A stretch of 64,000 nucleotides of DNA from Burkholderia latens (GCF_902499045.1 NZ_CABVPL010000042.1:1-64000); one strand, 5' to 3'; positions 1-9,368 are shown, counted from the stretch's first letter. Notes: generated by a model from the letters alone, not told the origin. Made by a program: numbers and translations.

Positions 1-235
1 CGGCGTCCTCCGGCGCGCGCTTCGCGGCCGGCTGGCTCTGCTGACCTTGCTGGCCGTCGTTGCGGCGCCGTTCGTCGCCGCGCGGCCCGCGCGGCGGCTT
101 GCCCGCCTGCGGTTGGTGTTGTTGCTGCTGGCGCGGCTCGCCCTGCTGCCGGCGCGCATCGGCTGCACCTTGCGGGTGCTTCGCCGACGGCGCGTTGGCC
201 CGCGTCGGCGCGGGACTTTTAGGTACATTCGACAT
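1..235 (-). CDS. hrpA: ATP-dependent RNA helicase HrpA, N-terminal end only (partial)
   Basis: The reading frame opens with ATG at 235 and runs off the left edge of the window, giving about 78 residues that begin MSNVPKSPAP and continue as a basic, Gln/Pro/Arg-rich low-complexity tail. No helicase motif is inside the window. The identification rests on the divergent neighbour argA, because hrpA commonly lies next to argA in Burkholderia, and on the disordered basic extension typical of DEAH helicases there. HrpA would be a cytoplasmic DEAH-box RNA helicase acting on ribosomes and mRNA. No Shine-Dalgarno sequence precedes the start, and a -10 element lies only 8 nt upstream. That a gene starts here is fairly secure; the hrpA name is not. 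Confidence 0.5.
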   Translation of the reverse strand, partial: MSNVPKSPAPTRANAPSAKHPQGAADARRQQGEPRQQQQHQPQAGKPPRGPRGDERRRNDGQQGQQSQPAAKRAPEDA

Positions 236-243
236 GGGGGCGC

Positions 244-251
244 ATTATAAT
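244..251. promoter_or_regulatory. Shared palindromic -10 element between the divergent genes
   Basis: ATTATAAT is its own reverse complement and supplies a TATAAT hexamer on each strand (246-251 plus, 249-244 minus). Only 23 bp separate the two start codons, and each lies 7-8 nt beyond the hexamer facing it. Transcripts starting the usual 6-8 nt downstream would begin at or just before the start codons. No good -35 is seen on either strand. Confidence 0.5.
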
Positions 252-258
252 CCCGCCC

Positions 259-1638
259 ATGAATTCCCAAACCGACCTCCCACCCGCCCAGACCGGCGCC
301 GCGACGCCGCCGGCCGCCGACGATTCGGCCGCCAGCCACGCGCAGTTCGTCGACTGGATGCGCTCCGTCGCGCCCTATATCCACAAGTTCCGCAACAGCA
401 CGTTCGTCGTGGGGTTCGGCGGCGAGGTGGTGCAGCAGGGGCTGCTGAACGCGCTCGTGTCCGACATCGCGCTCTTGCAGGCGATGGGCATCCAGATCGT
501 GCTGGTGCACGGCTCGCGGCCGCAGGTCGAGGAGCAACTGAGCCTGCACGGAGTCGAATCCGAGTTTTCGCACGGGTTGCGCATCACCGATGCGCGCGCG
601 CTCGAGTCCGCGAAGGAAGCGGCCGGCGAAGTGCGTCTCGACATCGAGGCCGCGATCAGCCAGGGTCTGCCGAATTCGCCGATGGCGCACGCGCACATCA
701 GCGTCGTGTCCGGCAATTTCGTGACCGCACGGCCGGTGGGGATTCTCGACGGGGTCGATTTCGCGCATACGGGCATCGTGCGCAAGATCGACGCCGAATC
801 GATCCGCCATTCGCTCGCGAGCCGCAAGCTCGTGCTGCTGTCGCCGCTCGGCTTCTCGCCGACCGGCGAGGCGTTCAACCTGTCGATGGAAGACGTCGCC
901 TCGGCCGCCGCGATCGCGCTGCGCGCCGACAAGATCATCTTCCTGACCGAAGCGCCCGGCATCGTCGACGACGAAGGCGTGCTGATTCGCGAAATGTCGC
1001 TCGACGCGGCGGCCGAGCTGCTCGATTCCGGCAACATCCAGGGCGACGACGCGTTCTTCCTGAAGCATTCGATCCGCGCGTGCCGCGGCGGCGTGACGCG
1101 TGCCCACCTGATCCCGCAGTCGCTCGACGGCAGCATGCTGCTCGAGCTGTTCCTGCACGATGGTGTCGGCACGATGATCTCGTACGAGAACCTCGAAAGC
1201 CTGCGCGAGGCGACGCCGGACGACGTCGGCGGCATCCTCGCGCTGATCGAGCCGCTCGAGTCGGACGGCACGCTGGTGCGGCGCGGCCGCCACCAGATCG
1301 AACGCGACATCGACCACTTCTCGGTGATCGAGCACGATGGCGTGCTGTTCGGCTGCGCGGCGCTGTACCCGTACCAGCAGGAAAAGATCGGCGAGATGGC
1401 GTGCCTCACGGTCGCGCCGGAAGCGCAGGGCTCGGGCGACGGCGAACGCCTGCTCAAGCGCATCGAGCAACGCGCCCGCGCGCGCGGCCTCACGCACATC
1501 TTCGTGCTTACGACGCGCACCGAGCACTGGTTCCTCAAGCGCGGCTTCGTCAAGGTCAGCGTCGACGACCTGCCGGAAGACCGCCGCAAACTCTATAACT
1601 GGCAGCGCAAGTCGCTCGTGCTGATGAAACAGCTCTGA
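259..1638 (+). CDS. argA: N-acetylglutamate synthase
   Basis: Acetylates L-glutamate with acetyl-CoA, the first committed step of arginine synthesis in the cytoplasm. The 459-residue product has the classic two-part form: an amino acid kinase-like domain at about residues 30-290 ([12 protein letters not shown], then VLVHGSRPQ near 80) and a C-terminal GNAT acetyltransferase domain at about 310-450 ([18 protein letters not shown] is the acetyl-CoA loop). Length matches classical ArgA. The kinase-like domain normally binds arginine for feedback inhibition. The ATG at 259 has no ribosome binding site and follows a -10 hexamer by 7 nt, so the mRNA may be leaderless. yggX follows 53 bp downstream. 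Confidence 0.93.
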
Positions 1639-1691
1639 GCGCAGGCACGACTGCCCTTCCCCCCAGACACCGATTACAGGAGAAGTACACG

Positions 1692-1967
1692 ATGGCTCGA
1701 ATGATCCAATGCGCGAAGCTCGGCAAGGAAGCCGAAGGTCTCGATTTCCCGCCGCTGCCGGGCGAGCTCGGCAAGCGCATTTACGAAAGCGTGTCGAAGG
1801 AAGCGTGGCAAGGCTGGCTCAAGCAGCAGACGATGCTGATCAACGAGAACCGCCTGAACATGGCGGACCCGCGCGCGCGCCAGTATCTGATGAAGCAGAC
1901 CGAGAAGTACTTCTTCGGCGACGGCGCGGACCAGGCGTCCGGCTACGTGCCGCCGACGGAAGGCTAA
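1692..1967 (+). CDS. yggX: Probable Fe(2+)-trafficking protein YggX
   Basis: A 91-residue cytoplasmic protein beginning [19 protein letters not shown], with the single conserved Cys7 expected for this family and the typical PPLPGELG and YFFG segments. YggX proteins protect iron-sulfur enzymes from oxidative damage and are proposed to buffer or move ferrous iron. A clear ribosome binding site (AGGAGA, 8 nt before ATG) fixes the start. It lies 53 bp after argA on the same strand and may be co-transcribed, and a strong terminator follows. Confidence 0.93.
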
Positions 1968-2022
1968 AGCGCCGCGCATCTCGCGCGGAGGCCGGCCGGC
2001 CCGGCCTCGCCGCGAAGCACAC

Positions 2023-2060
2023 CGAACGGCACCGTGTTATCGCACGGTGCCGTTCGCTTT
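2023..2060 (+). terminator. Rho-independent terminator after yggX
   Basis: A perfect 14-bp stem (2023-2036 pairing with 2043-2056) with a 6-nt loop is followed by CTTTT. It ends the argA-yggX unit and can also serve the convergent transporter gene at 2172. Confidence 0.85.
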
Positions 2061-2171
2061 TGGGCCGCTCGATCTTTGCTTGGCGCGAACCGGCGCAACG
2101 CGACGTACGATCCGCCCGGCGCCCGATACCGCGGAATCGCCACGTCGCCGCGTCGCGCCAGCCGGCGCGGC

Positions 2172-3584
2172 TCAACCCGCGGGTTTCAACGTACCGCGAT
2201 CGCCGGGCGGCGCGACTTCGCCGTCCGGATTCGCCGCCCGCGTGGTTTCGGTACCCCATTCGGCCGCGTCGCTGCGCTCGGCGGTCGACAGCTCGTCCGC
2301 GCGGTAGCCGGTGCGATTGAGCAGCGCGAGCATGCACGCGAGCGACACGAGCGCATACAGGCCCGACGCGATCGCGACGCCGACGATGCTGCCGGTCGCG
2401 TTCAGGATCGCCTGCGCGAGCACCGGCGTGCCGCCGCCGACGACGAGCGCGCTCAACTGGTACGCGAGCGACAGCCCCGTATAGCGGATGTTGGCCGGAA
2501 ACACGCGCGCGAGCACGCCGCCGACCGCACCGTAGAACATCGCCGACGGGATCGTCGAGATGCACATCCCCGCGACGGCGATCCAGTACGAACGCGTCGC
2601 GAGCGCATGGAACATCACCGGCATCAGCACGATCTCGGGAATCAGGATCCAGCCCATCGCGCGCCGCATGTCGACCTTCGACACGAACCATGCGCCGACC
2701 GGCTGCATCAGGAACTGCACGACCAGCGAGATCGACAGGATGCCGAGGAACGTGCCCTGCGCGTAGCCGAGCTCCTTCGTCGCCCACGACAGCGCGAACG
2801 TGCTGCGAAAGTACGTGACGTTGATCACCGGCAGCGTGCCGGCCGCGAGCAGCACGACGGGCCAGTGATCGCGCACGACGTCGCGCAGCGGCAGCTTCAC
2901 CGTGCGCTTGCGCGCGAGCACGCGCTGCATGTCGAGCGATTCCTCGAGCCGCAACCGGATCACCATGCCGATGATCACGAGCACCGCCGACAGCAGGAAC
3001 GGAATGCGCCAGCCCCACGTCACGAACGACGGCGCCGGCAGCGCGCTCAGCGCGAAGAATGCGGCGGTGGCGAGCAGGTTGCCGGTGGGCGAGCCCTGCT
3101 GCGCGAACGCCGCATACAGGATGCTGCGGTGCTTCGGCGCGTTCTCGCTCGCGATCAGCACCGCGCCACCCCACTCGCCGCCGACGGCGATCCCCTGCAG
3201 CACGCGCAGCACGACGAGGCCCGCGGGCGCCCATACGCCGATCGATGCGTAACCGGGCAACAGGCCGATGCCTGTCGTCGCCAACCCCATCATCACCAGC
3301 GTGATCACGAGCGCGGTCTTGCGGCCGACGCGATCGCCGAGATGCCCGAACGCGATCCCGCCGAGCGGCCGCGCGGCGAAGCCGGCCCAGAACGTGACGA
3401 ACGCGAGCAGCGTCGCGACGCCGGGGTTCATCGTGCTCGAGAAAAACACCTTGCCGAACACGAGCGCGGCGGCGGTGCCGTAGATGTAGAAGTCGTACCA
3501 CTCGATCGTGGTGCCGACGAACGCCGCGACGGCGGCGCGGCCTGGCCGCGGCTGCGCGGCGCTCGGGGATTGCGGACGGCTCAT
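2172..3584 (-). CDS. MFS transporter, metabolite:H+ symporter (MHS) family
   Basis: A 470-residue inner-membrane protein with about 12 membrane segments. The N-terminal signature FVGTTIEWYDFYIYGTAAAL is diagnostic of the MHS/ProP/ShiA group, and the loop after helix 2 has GHLGDRVGRKTALV. These carriers import organic acids, betaines or aromatic acids with protons. The ATG at 3584 is preceded by GGAGA at 6 nt; a second ATG at 3596 is in frame but lacks such a site. It lies 176 bp after the CoA-transferase gene on the same strand, so it probably imports the acid that transferase and acyl-CoA dehydrogenase process. The substrate cannot be read from the sequence. Confidence 0.85.
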   Translation of the reverse strand: MSRPQSPSAAQPRPGRAAVAAFVGTTIEWYDFYIYGTAAALVFGKVFFSSTMNPGVATLLAFVTFWAGFAARPLGGIAFGHLGDRVGRKTALVITLVMMGLATTGIGLLPGYASIGVWAPAGLVVLRVLQGIAVGGEWGGAVLIASENAPKHRSILYAAFAQQGSPTGNLLATAAFFALSALPAPSFVTWGWRIPFLLSAVLVIIGMVIRLRLEESLDMQRVLARKRTVKLPLRDVVRDHWPVVLLAAGTLPVINVTYFRSTFALSWATKELGYAQGTFLGILSISLVVQFLMQPVGAWFVSKVDMRRAMGWILIPEIVLMPVMFHALATRSYWIAVAGMCISTIPSAMFYGAVGGVLARVFPANIRYTGLSLAYQLSALVVGGGTPVLAQAILNATGSIVGVAIASGLYALVSLACMLALLNRTGYRADELSTAERSDAAEWGTETTRAANPDGEVAPPGDRGTLKPAG

Positions 3585-3760
3585 CGATGTCTCCATGTAT
3601 GTGATCGGCGGCGCGACTGCCGCGCGCGTGGCCTGTTCGCCTGCCTTGCGCCGCCGGCGGGCGGGGGTGCTGCTTCGTGCTGCGCCGGTGCTGCGTGGAT
3701 GCCGCGCTGCGTTACGTCGGGCTAGCCCCGGATGCGCACGCAGCGGCCGCGAGCGCTCGT

Positions 3761-4996
3761 TCACATCGGCTCGGGCGCGATCTTCAGCACGCCGGCGTCG
3801 AGCAGTTGCTGCTCGAGGGCGCGATCGACGCCGAGCCGATCGAGCACCGCGCGCGTATCGCGGCCGAGCGCGGGCGGCGCCGACCGGTAGGTCGCCGGCG
3901 TGCGCGACAGCTTCACCGGCGATGCCGTACCGCGATATGCGCCGATCTCGACGAACAGCTCGCGATGCAACGCGTGCGGGTCGCGCGCGACGTCGGCGAC
4001 CGTGCGTACCGGCCCGCACGGCACGCCCGCTGCCATCAGGTCGCGCGCGAGCGGCTCGCACGGGTGTATGGCGAGCCGCGCTTCGAGCTCCACCTTCAAT
4101 TCGCGCCGATGCGCGCAGCGGCTGCGGTTGCCGACGAAGCGCGGATCGCTCGCGAGCGCCGGGGCGCCGAGATGCGCGACGAGCCGCGCGAACTGCCGGT
4201 CGTTGCCGACCGCGAGGAAGATCGGCACGGTCGCCGTTCGGTAGCTGTCGTACGGCGCGATGTTCGGATGCGCGTTGCCGCTGCGCTCGGGCACGCGCGC
4301 CGAGCCGAAGAAGTTCGGCAGATGCGGATGCAGCAGCGACACGCCGCAGTCGTACAGCGCGATGTCGATCGACTGGCCCTGCCCGCTTTGCTCGCGCTCC
4401 GCGAGCGCGAGCAGGATGCCGGCCAGCGCGTTGAGCCCGGTGACCATGTCGACGATCGGCAGGCCGATTCGCGTCGCCGCACCGTCGCGCTCGCCGTTCA
4501 CGCTCATCAGCCCGGCCATCGCCTGGATCACCGCGTCGTAGCCGGGCAGGCCGCCGAGCGGGCCGTCCGCGCCGAAGCCCGTCACCGCGCAGTGGATCAG
4601 ACGCGGCAAACGCGGCTGCAGGTCGCGCGCGTAGTCCATTCCCCAGCGCGCGAGCGTGCCGGGCTTGAAGTTCTCGACGAGCACGTCGGCGTCTTCGAGC
4701 AGGCGCCACAGGATCGCGCGCCCTTCTTCGCGGGACAGGTCGAGCGCGAGCGCTTCCTTGTTGCGGTTCACGCCCATGAAGTAGCACGCGGTGTCGCCGA
4801 CGAACGGCGGCCCCCAGCCGCGCGTCTCGTCGCCGTCGGGCGGCTCGATCTTGATCACCGTCGCGCCGTGGTCGGCGAGCGCCTGCGTGCAGTACGGGCC
4901 GCCGAGCACGCGGCTCAGGTCGACGACCTTCAGGCCGTCCAGCGCGCCGCGACGCGAATTCGCAGCCATCGCTTTCGTCGCTGTCGTCGCATTCAT
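3761..4996 (-). CDS. CaiB/BaiF family CoA-transferase
   Basis: A 411-residue type III CoA-transferase. The N-terminus carries the family hallmark LKVVDLSRVLGGPYCTQALADHGATVIKIEPP (about residues 22-53, CoA-binding fold) and the catalytic aspartate is expected in the DLSREEGR region near the usual position 170, with GYDAVIQAMAG and GLPIVDMVTGLNA as conserved core segments. It moves CoA from a donor thioester to a free acid in the cytoplasm. Its ATG overlaps the stop of the upstream acyl-CoA dehydrogenase (ATGA), so the two are translationally coupled, suggesting that CoA activation and dehydrogenation act in one pathway. The acid substrate is unknown. Confidence 0.88.
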   Translation of the reverse strand: MNATTATKAMAANSRRGALDGLKVVDLSRVLGGPYCTQALADHGATVIKIEPPDGDETRGWGPPFVGDTACYFMGVNRNKEALALDLSREEGRAILWRLLEDADVLVENFKPGTLARWGMDYARDLQPRLPRLIHCAVTGFGADGPLGGLPGYDAVIQAMAGLMSVNGERDGAATRIGLPIVDMVTGLNALAGILLALAEREQSGQGQSIDIALYDCGVSLLHPHLPNFFGSARVPERSGNAHPNIAPYDSYRTATVPIFLAVGNDRQFARLVAHLGAPALASDPRFVGNRSRCAHRRELKVELEARLAIHPCEPLARDLMAAGVPCGPVRTVADVARDPHALHRELFVEIGAYRGTASPVKLSRTPATYRSAPPALGRDTRAVLDRLGVDRALEQQLLDAGVLKIAPEPM

Positions 4997-6747
4997 CGCT
5001 CGACCTCCGGCAGCAGGTCGAGCGCCATGTCGAGCGGCACCGGCAGGCCACGCACCAGCGCGTCGAACGCCGCCGCTTCGTCGTCGCGCGACGCGGGTGC
5101 GAGCGGGTCGACCGGCAGCAGCTTGTGGCGCACGATCAGGTGCGCGAGCGCGAGACGCCGGTAATCGGGCGCGAGCTGCGCACCCTCGCAGGCCATCAGC
5201 ACGGCCGCGCTCGCGTAGTACAGCGCCGACGCGGCCTGCCGCACACACGCGTCGTCGCCGTCGGAGGCCACCCTGGCGAGCGCGTCGCATGCGCGCGCGA
5301 GAATCCGCCGCAGCGCCGCGCGGCTCGCATCGGGCAGCGGCGCGGCGCCGAGCCGGTCGCCGAGGAACGCGCGCAGCGCGTCGAGCGCCTGCTCGCGCTG
5401 CGCGGCGCGCGCGACGTCGAGCGCGACGATGTTGCTCGTGCCTTCCCAGATCGAGCCGAGATGCGCGTCGCGCACGAGCCGTGCGTCGCTCCATTCCTCG
5501 ATGTAGCCGATGCCGCCGCGCACTTCCATCGCATCGCCCGTCACGCGGCGCGCATCGCGGCATGCGCGGAACTTGATCAACGGCGTCAGGATGCGCACGC
5601 AGCGCGCGGCCTGCGCGTCGCCCGCATCCGCATGCGGCAGCAGCAACGCGATCTGCATGAACATCGCGCGCGCGGCTTCGGCGGGCAGCAGCATCTTCAT
5701 CAGCTGGCGCTGCATCAGCGGCATCTCGATCAGCTTGCGGCCGAACGCGGCGCGGTGCGCGGCCACGTGCAGCGATTCGTTCAGCGCGCGCCGCATCAGC
5801 CCGGCCGCGCGCACGCCGTTCGACAGCCGCGACATGTTGATCATGTCGGCCATCTGGTGGAAACCGCGGCCGATCTCGCCGATCAGATACGCGTGCGCGC
5901 CTTCGAGCGCGATCTCGCCGCTCGCCATCGAACGGCTGCCGAGCTTGTCCTTCAGCCGCACGATCCGGTAGCGGTTGCGCGTGCCGTCCGGCAGCATCTT
6001 CGGCAGCAGGAACAGCGCGAGCCCGTTGATGCCGTCCGGCGCGCCGTCGGGCCGCGCGAGCACCATCGCGAGATCGGCGTCCGCGTTCGAGCAGAACCAC
6101 TTGTCGCCGTAAAGGCGCCATATCGTGTCGCCGTGCGCGTCCGTCTCGCGTGTCGCGCGCGTCGCGATGCGTGCGACGTCGGAGCCGGCCGCCTGTTCGG
6201 TCATGAACATCGCGCCCTGGAACAGCGTGTCGAAATCGCGCGACGCAAGCAGCGGCAGGTAGCGCTCGACGAGTTCAGGCTCGCCGAAGCGGCGCAGCGT
6301 GCGCGTCAGCGAGTCGGTCATGCTGACCGGGCAGCACAGTCCGAATTCGGCCTGCACGAACAGGAACGTCAACGCGTATTTGACGAGCGGCGCCACCGCT
6401 TCCGGCTGATGGCTCAGCGACGCGAGCCCGAGCTCCGAATACGCGACGCGTTCGAGCGCGACATACGCGGGATCCTTGTCGATCCGCTGCACGGCTTCGC
6501 CGCGCCGGTTGCGATGTTCGAGCACCGGCGGATGCTTGTCGGCGCGCGACGCCCATTCGTCGAGTTCGCCCGACACGCGCGCGCCGAGCGCGTGCAGCTG
6601 CGGTTCGAGCGCCGCGTAACGGGCCGCGCCGAGATGCAGCTTCAGCAGCGCGCCGAGATCAGGATCGGCCGTGAAGAAATTGATCCCGCGGCTGTCGGGG
6701 ATGTTGTTGGCTGCGCCGAGATCCGGCGTGCGAGCGATGTCGTTCAT
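4993..6747 (-). CDS. Acyl-CoA dehydrogenase family protein
   Basis: A 584-residue FAD enzyme, longer than the usual 380-390-residue short/medium-chain dehydrogenases and closer to the AidB or long-chain-type members. The middle contains FMTEQAAGSDVARIATRA, the flavin and substrate loop of the family, WFCSNADADLAMVLARPDG, and later GGIGYIEEWSDARLVRDAHLGSIWEGTSNIVALD, the C-terminal helical domain with the typical WEGTSNI. It would oxidise an acyl-CoA at the alpha-beta bond and pass electrons to ETF. First gene of a minus-strand unit with the CoA-transferase (4-bp overlap) and the MHS transporter. The divergent LysR gene at 6919 is the likely regulator. Confidence 0.87.
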   Translation of the reverse strand: MNDIARTPDLGAANNIPDSRGINFFTADPDLGALLKLHLGAARYAALEPQLHALGARVSGELDEWASRADKHPPVLEHRNRRGEAVQRIDKDPAYVALERVAYSELGLASLSHQPEAVAPLVKYALTFLFVQAEFGLCCPVSMTDSLTRTLRRFGEPELVERYLPLLASRDFDTLFQGAMFMTEQAAGSDVARIATRATRETDAHGDTIWRLYGDKWFCSNADADLAMVLARPDGAPDGINGLALFLLPKMLPDGTRNRYRIVRLKDKLGSRSMASGEIALEGAHAYLIGEIGRGFHQMADMINMSRLSNGVRAAGLMRRALNESLHVAAHRAAFGRKLIEMPLMQRQLMKMLLPAEAARAMFMQIALLLPHADAGDAQAARCVRILTPLIKFRACRDARRVTGDAMEVRGGIGYIEEWSDARLVRDAHLGSIWEGTSNIVALDVARAAQREQALDALRAFLGDRLGAAPLPDASRAALRRILARACDALARVASDGDDACVRQAASALYYASAAVLMACEGAQLAPDYRRLALAHLIVRHKLLPVDPLAPASRDDEAAAFDALVRGLPVPLDMALDLLPEVER

Positions 6748-6846
6748 GCATGCGTCTCCAGGATGGCCCGGCTGCCGGCCGGCGCCCGCGCGGCGATCGC
6801 GCGAACGCCGGGTGCCAGGCGTTCAGCAGAGCGTAGGCGCACGATC

Positions 6847-6895
6847 GATAAGCGTCCAATACAGGATTTGTCCGGTACGATAGACAGCGCTTATC
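6847..6895. promoter_or_regulatory. Candidate LysR operator with inverted GATAAGCG copies
   Basis: In the 171-bp divergent region GATAAGCG (6847-6854) is matched by its inverted copy CGCTTATC (6888-6895). The second copy also ends a 17-bp dyad GATA-N9-TATC at 6879-6895 containing T-N11-A, the LysR-box form. The position just before the LysR gene fits autoregulation and control of the acyl-CoA dehydrogenase unit. Confidence 0.5.
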
Positions 6896-6918
6896 AATGC
6901 CGATGCGGAGGAGACACC

Positions 6919-7821
6919 ATGGAACTCAGGCAGTTGCGCTACTTCGTGGCGGTCGCCGAGGAACTGCATTTCGGACGCGCGGCGAAGCGCCTGTTCATCT
7001 CGCAGCCGGCGCTCAGCTTCGACATCCGCAAGTTCGAGGGCACGCTCGGCGTGCAGCTCTTTTCGCGCAGCAACAAGACGGTCGCGCTGACCAACGCCGG
7101 CGCGGTGCTGCTCGGCGAAGCGCGCCGGCTGCTGCTGCAGGCGGCCGAGGCCGAGCGGCTCACCGTGCGCTCGGCGTCGGGGCTCGCGGGCCGGCTGCGG
7201 ATCGGCTTCGTCCATTCGATGCTGTATCGCGGGCTGCCCGATGCGGTGCGGCGCTTCGAGGCCGACTATCCGGGCGTCGAGATCGTGCTGAGCGAGATGA
7301 ACACGCAGGCGCAGGTGCAGGCCATCCAGCGCGGCCAGATCGATCTCGGCTACGCGCACTGGGGCCACTGCCCGCCCGAGGTCGAATCGGCGCAGGTCTA
7401 TGCGGAGCCGTTCGTGTGCTGCCTGCCGGCCGCGCATCCGCTCGCGCGGCGCCGTCAGGTCGCGCTCGCCGCGCTGGCCGCGGAGCCGTTCATCCTGTTT
7501 CCGCGCGATGCGGCGCCGCACTATCACGACCTGATCATCGCGCAGTGCGTGAATGCGGGCTTCAGCCCGCTGATCCGCCACGAGGCGCGGCTGTGGCAGA
7601 CGATCCTGTCGATGATCGAGTTCGGGATGGGCATCGCGCTGGTGCCGCGCGTGCTGCAGCAGGTGAAGAGCGAGCGGCTCGCGTTCCGGCCGCTGAAGGA
7701 TGCGTCGCTCGAGTCGCGCACGCTGGAGTTGAAGCGCAGCGGCACTGCCGAACCGGTCGCGCTGCGCTTCGCCGACTACGTGCGCGCGTCGATCGACGCT
7801 TTGCCGGCGCTCGCGGGCTGA
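6919..7821 (+). CDS. LysR family transcriptional regulator
   Basis: A 300-residue regulator with the LysR winged-helix domain at residues 1-60 (MELRQLRYFVAVAEELHFGRAAKRL, then ISQPALSFDIRKFEG) and a two-lobed effector domain after residue 90. The N-terminus resembles the BenM/CatM/AlsR group, which bind small organic acids. The start is fixed by GGAGGAG 8 nt upstream of ATG. It is divergent from the acyl-CoA dehydrogenase operon 171 bp away, the usual LysR arrangement, so control of that operon in response to its acid substrate is inferred. Confidence 0.9.
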   Translation: MELRQLRYFVAVAEELHFGRAAKRLFISQPALSFDIRKFEGTLGVQLFSRSNKTVALTNAGAVLLGEARRLLLQAAEAERLTVRSASGLAGRLRIGFVHSMLYRGLPDAVRRFEADYPGVEIVLSEMNTQAQVQAIQRGQIDLGYAHWGHCPPEVESAQVYAEPFVCCLPAAHPLARRRQVALAALAAEPFILFPRDAAPHYHDLIIAQCVNAGFSPLIRHEARLWQTILSMIEFGMGIALVPRVLQQVKSERLAFRPLKDASLESRTLELKRSGTAEPVALRFADYVRASIDALPALAG

Positions 7822-7857
7822 GGCGGCGCGCCGTTGCGTCGCGCCGGTACTGATCCG

Positions 7858-9276
7858 TTACTTTGCCTCCGGCTGCAGCGCCGGCTGCGCGCGCCGGTAC
7901 CACACCGCGTAGACGACCGACAGCGCGATCAGGAACGGAATGCCGAAGATCGGCGTCATGTGGAATTCGGCCGTGAAGTAGGTCGTCACCATCACCGCGA
8001 GCATCAGCGCCGCGCCGAGCAGCGTCAGCAGCGGAAAGCCGCGCATCCGGAACGCGGGCGCCGGCAGGCCCAGCGCCGCGCGACGCCGCCGGAAGCAGTA
8101 ATGCGTGACGAAGATCATCATCCACGTGAACAGCGCGCCGAACATCGACACCGCCATCATGATCGTGAACGACGCGTCCGGATACAGCACGCTCAGGACC
8201 GTCGCGAGCGCGATGCCGAGCGTCGAGAGCAGCAGCGCGCCGAACGGCACGCCGCGCGCATTCACGTCTCCGAGCGCCTTCGGCGCATAACCCGCTCGCG
8301 ACAGGCTGAACATCATCCGCGTCGTGATGTAGAGCTGGCTGTTCATCGCGGACAGCGCGGCGATCAGCACGACGAAGTTGATCAGCCCGGCCGCGCCGGG
8401 CAGGCGAATCGCCTCCATCACCTTCACGAACGGGCTCTCGTCGCGCCCCGCCGCCGTCCACGGCACGATCGCGAGCATCAGCGCGAGCGTGACGAGGTAG
8501 AACAGCACGAGCCGCACGATCGTCGAGCGGAATGCGCGCGTCACCGCACGCTCGGGATCCTCCGCCTCGCCCGCCGCGACCGCGATCATCTCGATGCTCA
8601 GATAGCTGAAGATCGACACGATCACCGCGACCCACATCCCCCACATGCCCTTCGGAAAGAAGCCGCCGTGCCCGGTGTAATGGTGGAAGCCTGCGCGGGC
8701 TGCACCGTCGCCGACCAGCGCCGGATCGGCAAACACGACGTACGCGCCGAGCACGATGAAGCCGACGATCGCCGCGATCTTCACGACCGAGAAACCGTAT
8801 TCGACCGCGCCGAACACGTCGACGCTGCGCGCGTTGACGAACACGAGCAACGCCGAGAAGCCGACGATCCACAGCCAGCCCGGCACGCCCGGGAACCAGT
8901 ACTTCATGTACAGCGCGATCGCGGTGACTTCGGTGCCCACCGCGAGCACGATGCACGCCCAGTACGCATAGCGCACGAGGAACCCGGCCCACGGGCTCAC
9001 GTAATGTTCGGCGTATGCGCCGAACGACCCGGAGGTCGGGTGCGCGACCGTCATCTCCGCGAGACAGCCCATCAGCAACAGCGAGATGAACGCACCGATC
9101 GCGTAGCTGACGAGCACGCTCGGGCCCGCGAAGCCGATCGCGAACCCGCTGCCGAGAAAGAGACCGGTGCCGATCGCACCGCCGATCGCGATCATCGCCA
9201 TCTGCCGTGCGGAAAGCGTGCGGCGCAGACCGTGCTCGCGCGCCGCGATGTGCTGGAATTGCCCTTCTGGTTGCAT
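7858..9276 (-). CDS. Amino acid permease (APC superfamily, AAT family)
   Basis: A 472-residue inner-membrane carrier with about 12 membrane helices. The N-terminal consensus LSARQMAMIAIGGAIGTGLF at about residues 22-41 and the GSGFAIGFAGP continuation define the amino acid transporter family (AroP, GabP, ProY, CycA); the helix-3 region has EMTVAHPTSGSFGAYAEHYV. It imports an amino acid or GABA using the proton gradient. A frame upstream of 9276 is open, but GAGG lies 7 nt before ATG 9276 and the peptide MQPEGQFQHI starts there. It converges on the LysR gene and is followed upstream by a porin gene on the same strand (92 bp away). The substrate is not determinable by eye. Confidence 0.88.
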   Translation of the reverse strand: MQPEGQFQHIAAREHGLRRTLSARQMAMIAIGGAIGTGLFLGSGFAIGFAGPSVLVSYAIGAFISLLLMGCLAEMTVAHPTSGSFGAYAEHYVSPWAGFLVRYAYWACIVLAVGTEVTAIALYMKYWFPGVPGWLWIVGFSALLVFVNARSVDVFGAVEYGFSVVKIAAIVGFIVLGAYVVFADPALVGDGAARAGFHHYTGHGGFFPKGMWGMWVAVIVSIFSYLSIEMIAVAAGEAEDPERAVTRAFRSTIVRLVLFYLVTLALMLAIVPWTAAGRDESPFVKVMEAIRLPGAAGLINFVVLIAALSAMNSQLYITTRMMFSLSRAGYAPKALGDVNARGVPFGALLLSTLGIALATVLSVLYPDASFTIMMAVSMFGALFTWMMIFVTHYCFRRRRAALGLPAPAFRMRGFPLLTLLGAALMLAVMVTTYFTAEFHMTPIFGIPFLIALSVVYAVWYRRAQPALQPEAK

Positions 9277-9368
9277 CGAATGACCTCGTTTCAAAACGTG
9301 TGTCCGGCCGAAACGTCGACGGCGCGCGGACCGGTGCCGGACTGCACCGGCCACCGCGCGCCGCGTAC

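Noticed and set aside
375-1589. 404-codon frame antisense to argA.
   Set aside because: GC-rich genomes give long antisense frames; it has Ser/Arg-rich composition, no ribosome site and overlaps a gene with clear motifs.
2172-5051. A single 959-codon minus-strand frame covering the MFS gene and the CoA-transferase region.
   Set aside because: Its first half is the out-of-frame shadow of the CoA-transferase gene (Arg/Ala-rich, no motifs); the real gene is the MFS part starting at 3584.
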